A DNA stretch of 64,000 nucleotides from Seminavis robusta (GCA_903772945.1 CAICTM010000214.1:1-64000), one strand, 5' to 3'. Shown: positions 23,316 to 34,442, numbered from the stretch's first letter. Notes: generated by a model not told the origin, from the sequence alone. Numbers and translations: made by a program.

Positions 23316-26112
23316 CTACCAATATCCGTCTTCGACCATACCAATCAGGCCGTTCAGTGCTCCCCAGTGGTAATACCTTGTCCCGCTACAGTCGCTGGCG
23401 TTTTTATGAGGATGGTAGTTTTCGCAGATGTGGCGGTTCAGGTTCCACTGACTCATTACCAGAGATTCCATCTGTTTGCAAAGCGCTTTCTTTGCCTTCG
23501 ACACTATGTCGCTCTGTTTAGGTCCCTGTAGACTCCAATAGACAAGTTGAGCCATTGGACCCCAGCTGGCAACGGCAGAAACAATAAGGGGGTCAGTCAA
23601 GCATAAGGGGCTCGACCCTTCGTCTTTAGCGTCCTGGCGTACCTGTAGCCCCTCCAGTAGATAAAATTGGCTTTCATATAGGTTGGATCATCAGCGCTGA
23701 TACTTGGTAGACCCCAATAACACACGTTTGGATCATTGCCTTGAAAGTCACCTTCAGGAGTAATACAGAAACGCGATGAGTTTAACATCCAAGATCCCAT
23801 CATGCTTTGGACCTGTTCATCGGATGCTGCGCCCAAACCCAACGGGTAGAAACTGGTAGGACTGATATGATGTGAAAAAGTTCCATTTGGATACAGATTG
23901 GCAAAGGCGCGTTGTTGGCTATCCCACAGAAGCTTCTGGATCTTGTCTCTCATGTCATCAGCCCTTTTTCGGAGCATAGTACCCAGCTTTGGATCACGGC
24001 CAATGATATCCGCCAGCTCTCCCAGGCTGTAAGCCTCTTGTGCAAACAAAGAGGCCATGCCAACGTCATACAACTGCATCAGATGTGTGCCGTTCTTGTC
24101 ATAGATTTCACCATCGTACATGGGACTGTTGTCAAGGCCACTTTCGAATCGAGCTGCTTGCATGCTATTCATGGTGTCAGGGCCCTTGTCCGGGTGGGGT
24201 GGTGCTCCCTCCCAGAAGCTTCCCAACGCCACGATTCCTTCTGGCTGCAACATTCGATTGGCTACAAACCAATTATTCCAATCTAGCAAGTCGTCAAAGA
24301 CCACCTCGACCGGCCACTTTTCTTTATACTTACGATACAGCTCTAGCACAACCTTTGCACCCACAGGAGGTTCTGTCCTATCCTGTGATTTGACTCCACC
24401 GCCAGCGTAGTTTGGAATAAATCCTTGAGCGGTCTTTGACTTGACAACTTGAAATAGGTTGGAATAGGCCACCTCTTTGTTATCAAGGCCCGCCAAGAGC
24501 GAAGCAAACAGATTGTCCCAATCTTTTCATACAAGCGACGGAAGTGAGCAAGAGACAAGCCCACCACCCCAAAAGCCACGACGATCACACAGACAAACAT
24601 CCATGCAAACCTACCAAAGATGACATACGTCCAGTCCTCCGTGGTCGCTCCCGACTTTTTCTGAAAGGACCATCCTCTTGATCTGGACACAGGCATAAGA
24701 GGCCCATTCTCTATAGGATTATATATCACCGTCCACATGGCTGCACACTGGATAGCTTCTGCAACAGGAGCTTTAGCAGGTCCAAATCTGGTTTCAAGAC
24801 GCTGGTATTCTTTAGCCTTGTTGGTCTTCAGGGTTGCTTGCAACTGATCCAACGATGGCTTTTGTGTCATTCCAGCCACGAATCCCAAGCGAGAGCCTTT
24901 GCCTCCTGATAAGCGAAAGCTGAAGAATGACTTTCCTGACGACGGATTCTCTTGGAGTCTTCTGCTCTCCTGCAACCCAATGGATGATTGTGTCTGAACC
25001 ACAGGCCGTTCCGCAACGATTGTAAGATTGGTGGTACCCAGTCCGTTTGTTGCAAACGTAAGACTCAAGTTGCCCTCGTCATCCGTGGTGGTGGAAATAG
25101 TTCCGGGTCGGAACCATGCGAATCTGGCGGCAACATCTACGATAAAATCGTTCTTGTCGCCAGGAGCGTCCAATACTGTAATGAGGTATTGCAACGTTTC
25201 TCCCCGTTCGCCGGATACAGCATATTCCATTGACAAGGATACCTGTGGTTGTGTCAGAGTCAGGTTGTAGCCCACGTAGGAGCGATCATAGGCATGCAAG
25301 TCCACTCGGACGCCATCGGTTTCCGGACTGGCAACTTCAAAGCACTTGTTGGTTGAAAGTTGACAGATCCTGGGAGTGAACAGAAGACCCTCTGGCAACT
25401 TGACGACACTGATCATGTTGAAGCGTAGCCAAGACCCCCATCCCTGCAGAAGGCTTCGCTGGAGTCGATCTCGTGTTTCTTCGCTGGGAGGCAGCCGAGG
25501 TGACAGCGCAATACCATTGCTCGATTCGTCGTGTTCGAGCAAGCGAAAAGAGGGCTGATTTTGTTGTTGTTCATCGTCATTTGTCGTGACAGCCGTCGCA
25601 TCAGACTTCCAGTTCACTTTTACGCTCGCAATATTATCACATGCAGTTTGATTGCTGGTGATCCGTGCTCGAAAAGGAAAGCTGCGCTTTCTTCGAATGG
25701 GGAGTGGATTGTCAATTGCTGGGAAAGAGTAGTTGAAGGCACTCCTGTCTCCACAAACAACGTGTCCATCGACCCATACCCATCCTGTGGATGTGTGAGC
25801 GAATTGACAGTCAAATGTATAGTAGACCTCAGTCTTGTCTGTAGTGGGAAATTCGATGGTTCCGACCAGTTCGCCGGACAAATAGCACTTGCTCTCTGTA
25901 TCAGAATTTGGAACAAGTCGGGATCTTTGTTTGTCGAGGGACAATTCAACCGAGGTGGTAATGCCGGTGGCGCTGGGTGTTCCTGCCAGTGCAGCGTTCT
26001 CGTACAGATGATACGCGAGGCCTGGTGTTGCTTCCGCTGCCGTTCCTCCGGATACAAACACTTTGAAAAGGCACAAGACCGCGAATAGAAGTGTTGGTGC
26101 TGTGACAAACAT
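23316..26112 (-). CDS. Secretory GH63-type glycosidase (glucosidase I-like C-terminal domain)
   Basis: Three exons (26112-24615, 24522-23643, 23565-23316) join in phases 1 and 2 across introns of 92 and 77 nt to give about 875 residues. The start is the ATG at 26112, which opens a signal peptide (MFVTAPTLLFAVLCLFKVFVSG). Residues 490-875 carry the (alpha/alpha)6 barrel of family GH63. Landmarks are DWDNLFASLLAGL, GFIPNYAGGG, RTEPPVGA, FDDLLDWN, YWRGYSWGPM spanning the second splice junction, HICENY and YHWGALNG near the C-terminus. GH63 includes ER processing glucosidase I, which trims the terminal glucose from N-glycans. The N-terminal half here (about residues 30-450) does not resemble that of glucosidase I and has several Asn-X-Ser/Thr sites. 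The substrate is therefore open; ER or extracellular action is likely. Confidence 0.85.
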
Positions 26113-27010
26113 CCTCACACGTCGAGGGTCCTCTGTAGCTAGCTATAGATAGATAGATGATGGTTGTGACAGGCACGCAGAGAGGATGATGAGGGAGAGA
26201 CTGAACAGAGGACGATGCGAAGGAGGATCCAAACGATGTGGATTTTCGATTTTCGATTGTCAATTGTCAAGGCCAAGGAAAAGATTGCAGAAATATTTAC
26301 CTCAACTACATGCAGCAAGATCCAATCTAGCTGAAACAGTATGGGGTAAATATGTAAAAACGAAGAGCCCCACACTCTGCCTTTGATGGGGGGCATGACG
26401 GTGACAGGCGGGATGTGTTGCTACCGCGTCCTTCTACTGTACCGTACCAGCTACCGGTACCGTACCTATGTGTTGACAACAACAAAACATTGCACGGAAC
26501 CTCAGCTGAAATTCTACTAAGGTGCTTTGCATAGCTATCATACGGGTACTGTAGAATGGAATATTAGAGCTTTCGGTACGGTATGTTTTTGGTAAGTCGT
26601 CCGATAACTCTGGGATTACACCATTGAAAAGTACTTTGCGGCAGCATCTCATCAACGCCCAAACAAGAGAATGTGGATGCCGAACACAAACATTTTCAGG
26701 AGGGAATCTCGCATGGATCACAGGCACGCCCATAGAAAAGCCAAACTGGAGTTGGCACCAATATGGGCTCGTAAAGGCGGGGAACAGGGCACGAAGTCGC
26801 ACATCCAAGGAAGCTCTTTCGTGTCTCCATCTTCATAACTCATCCTAATGCTAACTAGTAGATGGGATAGAACTGAAACTGTGGGTTGAAGGCTTTTTCT
26901 CCCTTGACTTATGCCTGTCAGCTTCTGGAATCCCAATGCACTCGCTCGATTCTGTTGATAATTGGATGAAATAATCTTGTCCCTTACAGCCAAAGTACCA
27001 AAATATGTAG
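26113..27010. other. Intergenic region with ACCGGTACC-type palindromes
   Basis: No gene is supported. A TAGATAGATAGATGATGG tract lies near 26143-26163. A cluster TACCGTACCAGCTACCGGTACCGTACC (given here only by its GGTACC/ACCGGT words) lies near 26438-26467. Open frames of 74-124 codons on both strands have no recognisable content. Confidence 0.4.
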
Positions 27011-27403
27011 CTAAGAGAGCTTGGGTTTCTTTCGTTGTTCCCCCACTGGCACGGTCTTTTTATGACGGAAAGGAGCATGTTCGGTAGCAATGGCCATTTC
27101 TTGCACATCCCACTCCTTGTCTTTTTCGTGTGATGGCACCAACTGTGCTAAAATCAGTGTCTTGTGCAAATCTGGCATGGACCGCACGAGACTCTGCAAG
27201 AGTTTCCAATCCAAACTCCCATCGGGAGGCACCACATGAACACAAAAATCGGAATGGACTCGATCGGGGGTATCCGCGTACAAGACGAGTTCACATCCAA
27301 ACTGAAGACCTGAATGGACTCGATATCCCTTTTCTTCAAAGTGATGACGGACAATTGCGATGCGATCTTCCCATGCAGAAGGAGGTATCGGTAGAGCTGA
27401 CAT
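27011..27403 (-). CDS. SEN34: tRNA-splicing endonuclease subunit, SEN34/SEN2-type catalytic domain
   Basis: The frame from the ATG at 27403 gives 130 residues that are nearly all catalytic domain. Visible features are EEKGYRVHSGLQFG, then LVLYADTPDRVHSDF carrying the Tyr and His of the triad, then DLHKTLILAQLV carrying the Lys. This Tyr-His-Lys set marks the catalytic subunits Sen34 and Sen2, which cut pre-tRNA at the two ends of the intron. The final VQEMAIATEH strand fits the family end. SEN34 proteins usually have an additional N-terminal domain of 100 or more residues. None is found in the same frame, although the frame stays open upstream to 27466 and a good acceptor (polypyrimidine then CAG) lies at about 27457. 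A first exon further upstream is therefore possible. It is divergent from the P1B ATPase. Confidence 0.72.
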   Translation of the reverse strand: MSALPIPPSAWEDRIAIVRHHFEEKGYRVHSGLQFGCELVLYADTPDRVHSDFCVHVVPPDGSLDWKLLQSLVRSMPDLHKTLILAQLVPSHEKDKEWDVQEMAIATEHAPFRHKKTVPVGEQRKKPKLS

Positions 27404-27790
27404 GTTGCCTGTAGCTGTTTTCGATTCGATTTGTCGGGGATGTTGACAAACCTGGGATGATAGCAAAGTGAGGGTGTTACGCTAAAGGGATGCGGAGTTG
27501 TTGGTTGGTGGAGGTTTGTCTCGAGATTTAGGGAGATATAGCGGTATTCAAAGGTATAACCTGATGCTGGATACGAATGACCGGCATAAGACTTCGGTAG
27601 AATTCGACGGAAGCCCAAATTTGCTGCTTCTTCCGGTGGGACATCGAGAGTTGAAGGTGTCGTGGTGGTACATGTATCACGGCACAGAGCCAACCAAAAT
27701 CGGTCTCGTAAGGCTCAAAGATTGAGAGATAAAGTGGATTAGTCGATCGTATCTAGCTAGAGCAGCTCTATTAGGCAACAACTAACAACC
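27404..27790. promoter_or_regulatory. Divergent intergenic region (SEN34-like / P1B ATPase)
   Basis: This 387-bp gap lies between two outward-facing genes. Several frames stay open on both strands (for example 27498-27725 plus and 27693-27154 minus). The minus frame could hide an undetected first exon of the SEN34-like gene. No metal-response element is recognisable by eye. Confidence 0.4.
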
Positions 27791-30700
27791 ATGGCGCCGC
27801 CTTCCAATTCTGTCGTAGAGGTGGCGAAAGATGAGAGTCCTGTCGATGCAGGAGAAAAGACTCCGCTTCTCGTGTCCTCTGGAGCCGGTCAGAGTTACGG
27901 CAATGGAGAGGTCATTAATGGGAACGGCAACCACACCATGTCGAACGGTAGCGGCGAGGATGGTGGAGAGGAAATTGTGCATTATTGCCAAGCAGCTGGT
28001 GGCAATTCACTCGCGCCTCAACCCAATCTGTGGAAATCTTTGAGAGGCGCCTTTGATGCCAATTCGCATGGAGTCGCCAATGTCCGGGCTGTCGAAGGGT
28101 GTTGTGCCAGTGGTTCCTGCACTGCCAACACGGGCCCTACCTTCACGCCGGGAAAAGGAAAATTGAAAATGCCACCCTGCTGCGAAGAAGGATTCTGCAA
28201 GGCTTCTACCACGAGTAGTTGCTGTGCTACCGGTACTTGCACGGGTGCTGGCGCCACCCCCGCCATGACCTACAAGCATCTAATTGTCGATACTGCCGAC
28301 GAAAAGAAAACCGTTAGATCCACCATCACATGTTCGGGCATCTGCTGTTCTGCTGAGGTTCCCTTGGTCAATGAAGTGATCGATGAGCTGGACGGAATTA
28401 GCAAGTCCATGATCAACGTCCCACTGAAGCAAGTCGTCATTGATCACGACCCTTCGGTTATTTCCGCCAAAGACATTGAAGATGCCCTTAACCAAGAACA
28501 CTTTGGTGCTGTAGTGAAACGAGATGGTGGAGCCGGATTGGAGGGTGCTATTGGACGATCACACTATCATGTCAAAAAGATCTGTTGCGCCGCAGAAATT
28601 CCGATCATTAATGGAGTGTTGGAGCCAATCAATGGTGTATCCAACGTGGCCTTCAATATCACTGCCAAAATGGTACGTGTGCCCTTCTGAACTGATCTCG
28701 TGTGAGATTGTGGAATCTGAACTGGGTACCGATAGTGGATATTTCGTTGTCTCATGCTTTTACCTCTCTTTTTTGAAAGGTCTATGTGGACCATGACACC
28801 AACACAGTATCAGCACAAGCACTCTGTGATGCTTTGAATGATGCTACATTTGGGGCAACCCTCAAAAAGGACGCTGGAAAGGCTTCCAAGGGGGGAACTG
28901 CATCATTTGTTCGCTCCACACTCAAAATTGAAACAGATACCTCTGATGTCGAGATGGTTGAGGAAGCACTGAAGACCTTCAAATCATCAGAGTTGGAGTC
29001 TTTTGTAGTGGATGGAAAAGGAAAGGCTATCACACTCTCACACAATCCCTTGGTCTTGCCCTTGGAGTCAGTTGTGAGCCATCTCAAAAAAGAAGCTGGT
29101 TTTGTCACATCTATCTCATTCAATGGTGAAGATGACATTGTTTGGGACTTCCCTTCCTATGAGGATGTCACCAGCAATCAAGAAGTTGACAGTGGTGACG
29201 AAGACAAGCTGCCAAAGCCAACAGTCATTCTATCAGGTATCTTTTGGATTTTGTCCATGTTCTCCAACATTGGTGGCTACTTTGAATATTTGAAGTATCT
29301 TGGGTTGTTGGCATTTGCTTTTGGTATCCCAAACATTGCTGTGAAAGCATTCAGTACTATGCGCCGATTCATGTTTGATTCCAACTGCTTAATGCTCTTT
29401 GCAGCGGTTGGGGCGCTGGGTTTCCAGGAATATGACGAAGCAGCAGCTGTGACATTTCTGTTCTCCCTTTCTGACTGGCTTGAAGGACTGGCTACTACAA
29501 GAGGCCGAAATGCACTTTCAGCAATTGTTAGCCTTCGCCCTGAGTTTGCCTGGATTGTCCATCCAAAGACAAAGGAGCAGCAGATGATTCCAGCTTCCTA
29601 TGTGCCTGTTGGAGCCATAGTTGCTGTGAAAACTGGAGATAAAATCCCTTGTGATGGAGTTGTGGTGGAAGGCCAGTCAGCTGTGGATGAATCATCACTG
29701 ACAGGAGAATCTAGACCAGTGAAGAAACAACCCAAGAGTCTTGTCTCAGGAGGCACTGTCAACTGTGGCCAAAACCATCTGATGATTCAAACTACTTCCA
29801 CAGCCGAAAACAGTGCAATCAGTCGCCTTGTTACCCTTGTTGAGGAAGCACAGGTAAGGACTTCTTCGTTTCTTTGGATTTTGTAAGTTGGAGTGCATGT
29901 TTGCTGATAGAAATGCTTTCTCTCTGTGTTGTACAGGCCAACAGAAGTGAAACAGAGAAGCTCGTTGATGAATTCGCCAAAGTTTATACCCCCATTGTTG
30001 TTCTTGCTGCTCTCTGTATGTGCACCATTCCTTGGTCAATCAGCGTCGAGAGTGGAAGAACTTGGACCTACAACGGCCTGGTTTTGATAGTCGTTGCCTG
30101 CCCATGTGCTCTGATCATTTCAACTCCAGTTACAGTAAGTTTTCATAGTTCGGATTTCCTGGTATCTGCGGAACTGTTCCTCCAGCATCTCATCCTCCAA
30201 CCTGGTTGATTTGTCTATCCCTAGTACGTGGCAGCCCTGGCTGCCACTGCACAGCGAGGTGTTTTGGTTAAAGGTGGTGCTCACTTGGAGGCCTTAGGAC
30301 TTGTGAAGACAATCTGCTTTGACAAAACTGGTACCCTCACTCAGGGGAGTTATGCTCTCATTTCAATCACTCCAATCGGAGACAAGTACACTCGGGAGCA
30401 AATGCTTGAGTTCATGGTGCTGATGGAAGAAAGGGCCAATCATCCTCTTGCCCTGGCAATAGTTGACGGTGCCAGGTTGGAGGGAGTCACATCAGCAAAC
30501 TCCAAGAAGAAAGTGGATGAGCACAAATTTATGGCTGGGGAGGGTTTGGTTGGCCGAATTGATGGAATGCAAGTTTATGTTGGAAACACCCGTCTTTTTG
30601 AGCGACTTGGCATGATGGAAAGTCTCTCTGAAGAGATGGAAAATATGGTTTACAACTGGGAAGCCATGGCAATGACTGTTGGTTTTATGAGCATTGAAGG

Positions 30701-31545
30701 AGCAGGTATCGTCTGTGCCTACTGTGTAGCTGATGCTGTCAGAAACGAATCAATGGAGGTTATTGATGCTCTGGAAAAAATGAAGATTGACCTTTACATG
30801 CTCACAGGTGACAACCGAGATGCAGCCCGAGCAATTGGCCAGATGGTGGGGATGAATCCAGAGAGTATCAACAGTGAGCTGCTCCCAGAAGAGAAACTCC
30901 AATTCATTACAAAGATGAAAGGCGCTCAAGACACTGGACGGTCTGTGCTAACAAATCCCATGGGCAAGCGGGACCTTGTGGTAAGTCTAAGTTGGGTGAG
31001 GGGTCGTCACTTCCAGCTCTTGTTTGCAGGACACACCTGTCTCATCCTGGCTTTTTGCGTCTTGATTGTGCAGTGCCACGTTGGAGATGGTAAGTACAAT
31101 ATCTGCTGTTGCTGCTGGTTTACCAAACTACATTTAATCCTAACCTGATATTTCGCTTGTGAATGCAGGTGTGAATGATGCCCCTGCTCTAGCAGCAGCT
31201 GACGTTGGTGTTGCGATGGGAGTGGGTGCTGCTTTGGCGATGGAGACTGCCGATGTTACGTTGCTGGATTCTAACTTGAGGAAGCTATTGTACAGCATTG
31301 ATATGGGTCGACGTGTTCTTTGGACCATCAAGGAAAATGTGGCATTCAGTTTGATTGTGAAGATAATCGTGCTGGGTTTTACGATTGTTGGTGATGTATC
31401 CTTGTGGGTTGCCATCATGACAGACGTTGGAGCCATGCTGTGTGTGACACTGAATGGAATGCGGTTGCTCCCAAGCAGGAAGATTGATGCGGAACAGATG
31501 GGTGACGTTGGAAACTCATCCTACCGCAGTCAAGTCGGTGTGTGA
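27791..31545 (+). CDS. P1B-type heavy-metal-transporting ATPase (Zn/Cd/Pb class)
   Basis: Six exons (27791-28672, 28780-29853, 29937-30134, 30225-30980, 31074-31089, 31169-31545) give about 1100 residues. All P-type hallmarks are present in order: TGES actuator loop, CPC metal site in the membrane (VACPCALIIS), DKTGT phosphorylation site, HP motif (ERANHPLA) and GDGVNDAPAL hinge. CPC is the signature of P1B ATPases, which export soft metal ions from the cytosol. The N-terminus has two ferredoxin-like metal-binding domains with GICC and KICC motifs followed by AE, near residues 184 and 263. This CCxxE pattern is that of plant HMA2/4 Zn/Cd pumps. A third, Cys-less copy follows near 335-405. Before them, residues 103-155 form a CC-rich cluster. 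The fifth exon is only 16 nt long and is needed for the GDG motif. Confidence 0.93.
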
Positions 31546-31648
31546 TGATTATCGATGAGTTCATTTTCGATGAGTTAGATAAGACAATTTATATCTTAAC
31601 AACAATTTTCCAGCTATTAGCGCAGTACTACCCGCAGTGCCATAACAT

Positions 31649-32633
31649 CTAACGATTGCTCTTCCGTCGTCCCTTGGAATCGCCTGAATCAGAGGAGGAT
31701 GTCGATGCCGACCTATCGGACTCTCTGGATCGTCTCCGCTCTTTCTTAGAGGATGACTTGCTGCGACTTCGTTTCCGCGACGATGAGCGATGTTTGTCAT
31801 CGCTTCTCTTCCTACGTCTCTTTCTCGAGGAATTGTCTGAGCTACCATCAGTCGATTCATCACTGTCAGCAGATGAATCATCGCTGGAGTCTTTGCGTCT
31901 TTTTCGACGGGAAGAGTGTTGCTTCTTGTGTCTCTTTCGATCCGCCTCGTCTTCCTTTCGCCTCCGTTTCTTCTTTTCCTTTTTGTCGCTTTTCTTTTTC
32001 TTTTTCCGTCGTTTGTGGCCTTCCCTTCTACTTGCTTCGCCGTCTTCATCATCACTCTCATCATCCTTATTCCCCTTGCCTACCCCACAATCCGTGATGA
32101 CAATTTTCTGCATTGCAGCTGGACGGTCTCCCTCCAACTCTACGTCTGTAGCCATTCTTTGCACAACATCCATCCCATGAATCACTTGTCCAAAAGCGAC
32201 ATGCTTTTTGTTCAAATGAGGAGTAGCTTGCAAGGTAATGAAGAATTGACTGCTGTTGGTATTTGGGCCTTTGTTGGCCATGCTGACCACTCCCGCCCGG
32301 TCATGAGCCACATGAAAATTCTCGTCAGGGAATGTGCCACCGTTGGCTGCATAACCCCCCGTTCCAGAAAATTGATTATGATCTCCTCCTTGTACCATGA
32401 ACTGTGGAACTACGCGATGAAAGATGCTTCCTCTATACGTTGGCACAGGTTTGGAGGGCGTGGTTCTTCCCAAAGCCCCACAGAACGAGGCAAAGTTTTC
32501 ACATGTCTTGGGAACGATGGACCTGTAGAGTTGGATTACTATTTTTCTCGGGGGGCCCACCAGCTATTGAGACCACAAGGAAGCTGTAGTTTTCGTCGAC
32601 ATCATTGTTTGTGGTCCTTATTGTCGTTGACAT
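31649..32633 (-). CDS. Cyclophilin-type peptidyl-prolyl isomerase with RS/Lys-rich tail, apparent frameshift
   Basis: From the ATG at 32633 the first 28 codons read as a plausible cyclophilin start (DENYSFLVVSIAGGPP). The frame then shifts by one base at a GGGCCCCCC run near 32550-32558 and continues as RKIVIQLY through a full cyclophilin domain to 31649. With one C fewer the gene would be a single frame of about 327 residues. Catalytic landmarks are FHRVVPQFMVQGGD and SSQFFITL. The Trp that binds cyclosporin in CypA is replaced by His (TPHLNKKHVAFG), as in nuclear cyclophilins of the PPIG/Cyp-RS type. The last 130 residues are Lys/Arg/Ser/Asp-rich with SR-like repeats, which suggests a spliceosome-associated nuclear protein. 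The shift could be a sequencing error, an allele, or real decay. Two long frames over the tail are shadows. Confidence 0.85.
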
Positions 32634-32822
32634 CTCGACGACGATCTGTTCGTTCAGTTCGAATTGTGAATGGAGAGGGTGGACGAATGATCAATTATAG
32701 GGAGCTGCATGGAGATGGCCGTTGGTTTTCAAAGTAGCCTTCATTAATTTTAACCCTATAAAGTGCCGTTGCTTCGCCAATTTGCCTCCAGTTGCAGTTG
32801 TCACAAACGTTTGCTGTTGACG

Positions 32823-34133
32823 ATGAGCAACAACGACGATGCTGAAGCAGCTCTCTTTGTTGAAATCTTCCGACGAGACGACGACGAAGCCTCTCTCCCT
32901 CCAAAGCTGGTGGAAGCGTATGTGGCCGTGGTGGAACCAAAACGATGTGGTTCGCTCCTCAAGATCCTTGGAAGAGACCTGCCGCTTGTTGGGACCACAA
33001 CGAATGATGCGAAGAGTGACAAGACTACCGGTACTAGTAGGCCGTTGCCATCATCGAAGCCGCCAGCATCGGTGCCCAGGTGTCTGGATTTGTCCCATCT
33101 GAAACGCGTCAAGAAGCCATTTCTCAGCTTGGAAAAGAACAATAATGGCACACAAAGTCCCACGAAGAAGAAAGCCAAGCATTCCGATGACGAGAATTGT
33201 AAAAACCAACAAAGAGCTCCACTATTGGAAATTCTCCTGCAGTCTGTGGATTCTCTGGATGGAGCCTATGGAAAGGAACGGATGAAGACACTAGCACCAT
33301 CTAAAGACGACAATCTTCATTCTTCTTCCATTGTAGACTTTCTCAAACAACGCTATCAGATTGAGATCATCGAGAAAAGGACAGTCCCTGGTAGACCTCC
33401 AGAGTCACATCAAGAATGGCAAGACGCACAACAGAAATATTGGCCCACCGTCTTTTTCCCGCAAAAATCCAAGGAACACAAAGACCAACTGTTGCAACTC
33501 TCAAACCAAGAACTGCAACAAATGACAAAGGGAATGCAAGAGGCGATCCAGGATTGCCAAAAGGTCAATCAATCACAGTCCGGTGGTGACTCAAGCCAAC
33601 AATTACTAGAAGGCGCAATCATTATGGATCCAAAGAATGCACTGGTTGTATCTACGTCGGCGGACGAAAGAACGATGCAAATGACTACTAGTAGTAGTGG
33701 AACAAATTCAACCACAAAAGCAGACACCGCACAATCCGAAACCAAAACCACCAGTATTCTCAACAACCCGTTGGCCACTCCAATTCTCTTGGCCATTCAA
33801 GGAGTGAGTCGGATTGAACGAAACAAGGCAGTAGCCGCAGGGATGGGGAGCACAGACTTTCAAAAGGGACAATATCTCTGCACCAACTATGACCTTTACA
33901 CGACGTTGGAACCAACCGTCTTTGAAGCAATGGCATTGGTGCACAGTCGAATACGAAGAATCGTATTTGGGAAAACTCGCAGGGGCGGGAGAGGAGGTAT
34001 TCACCAATTCCACATTCATGCATTGCCCAGTACCAACCATCATTTTCGTGCCTTTCAATGCCAACCAGAATGTGAATCAGATCTGTGGAAGCAGTGTCAA
34101 CAGCTTCCAGCTACAGGGGACTTAGCTAGCTAA
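32823..34133 (+). CDS. TAD3: TAD3/ADAT3-like tRNA adenosine deaminase subunit without zinc ligands
   Basis: A single exon of 436 residues starts at the first in-frame ATG. The C-terminal 130 residues match ADAT3/TAD3, the partner of TAD2 in the enzyme that converts A34 to inosine in tRNA anticodons. Conserved stretches are YLCTNYDLYTTLEP, AMALVHSRIRRIVFG and IHALPSTNHHFRAFQC. In the family the zinc is held by a His (HPV) and two Cys (PCxxC). Here these read TPILLAIQ near residue 318 and EPTVFEA near residue 360, so all three ligands are replaced (Thr, Thr, Glu). The middle of the protein carries Asn/Ser/Thr/Gln-rich linkers. TAD3 is known to be non-catalytic, so the protein may still work as a structural or tRNA-binding partner. 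The gene is divergent from the cyclophilin, with 189 bp between start codons. Confidence 0.85.
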   Translation: MSNNDDAEAALFVEIFRRDDDEASLPPKLVEAYVAVVEPKRCGSLLKILGRDLPLVGTTTNDAKSDKTTGTSRPLPSSKPPASVPRCLDLSHLKRVKKPFLSLEKNNNGTQSPTKKKAKHSDDENCKNQQRAPLLEILLQSVDSLDGAYGKERMKTLAPSKDDNLHSSSIVDFLKQRYQIEIIEKRTVPGRPPESHQEWQDAQQKYWPTVFFPQKSKEHKDQLLQLSNQELQQMTKGMQEAIQDCQKVNQSQSGGDSSQQLLEGAIIMDPKNALVVSTSADERTMQMTTSSSGTNSTTKADTAQSETKTTSILNNPLATPILLAIQGVSRIERNKAVAAGMGSTDFQKGQYLCTNYDLYTTLEPTVFEAMALVHSRIRRIVFGKTRRGGRGGIHQFHIHALPSTNHHFRAFQCQPECESDLWKQCQQLPATGDLAS

Positions 34134-34442
34134 AACTAGTAACGATAAAACAAGAGTGGTAACAATGTCACAACGCCCGAAAAGAAGGAGGAGCTCTTCA
34201 TTGGATTCTCAGGCTCCGATATCGGCTTTCGGGGTCACCATCCACTAGGTCATCTGACCTTGGGAGTCGATTTTTCCGACTCCCGCGCAAAAGGAAGCCA
34301 CGACGCCGAGATTAATCCGTATTCCTTGTTGCATTGTCGATGTCAGTCTCTCATAATTTTGGTTTCGAACGAACAAACTATCCCAAGCTTACCCAGCAGC
34401 TCTTATCGCAAATCGATCTTGTTCTTTTTCTCGTAATTTACC
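34134..34442. other. Intergenic region with a short hairpin
   Basis: About 310 bp without a supported gene. An 8-bp perfect inverted repeat, GGGAGTCG at 34261-34268 and CGACTCCC at 34276-34283 with a 7-nt T-rich loop, lies in its middle. It could fold in the RNA of either neighbour. Confidence 0.5.

Noticed and set aside
25531-26088. Plus-strand frame of 185 codons
   Set aside because: It is a shadow of the GH63 first exon, with no recognisable domain.
31561-32064. Arg/Lys-rich minus frame of 167 codons
   Set aside because: It is an alternative frame of the RS-like tail of the cyclophilin; repeats keep several frames open.
31916-32737. Plus-strand frame of 273 codons, Phe/Leu/Ser-rich
   Set aside because: It is the opposite strand of the Lys/Arg-rich cyclophilin and is not a membrane protein gene.
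34261-34283. Hairpin considered as a tRNA arm or a terminator
   Set aside because: No tRNA-like D or T arms flank it, and intrinsic terminators are not expected in a eukaryotic nucleus.
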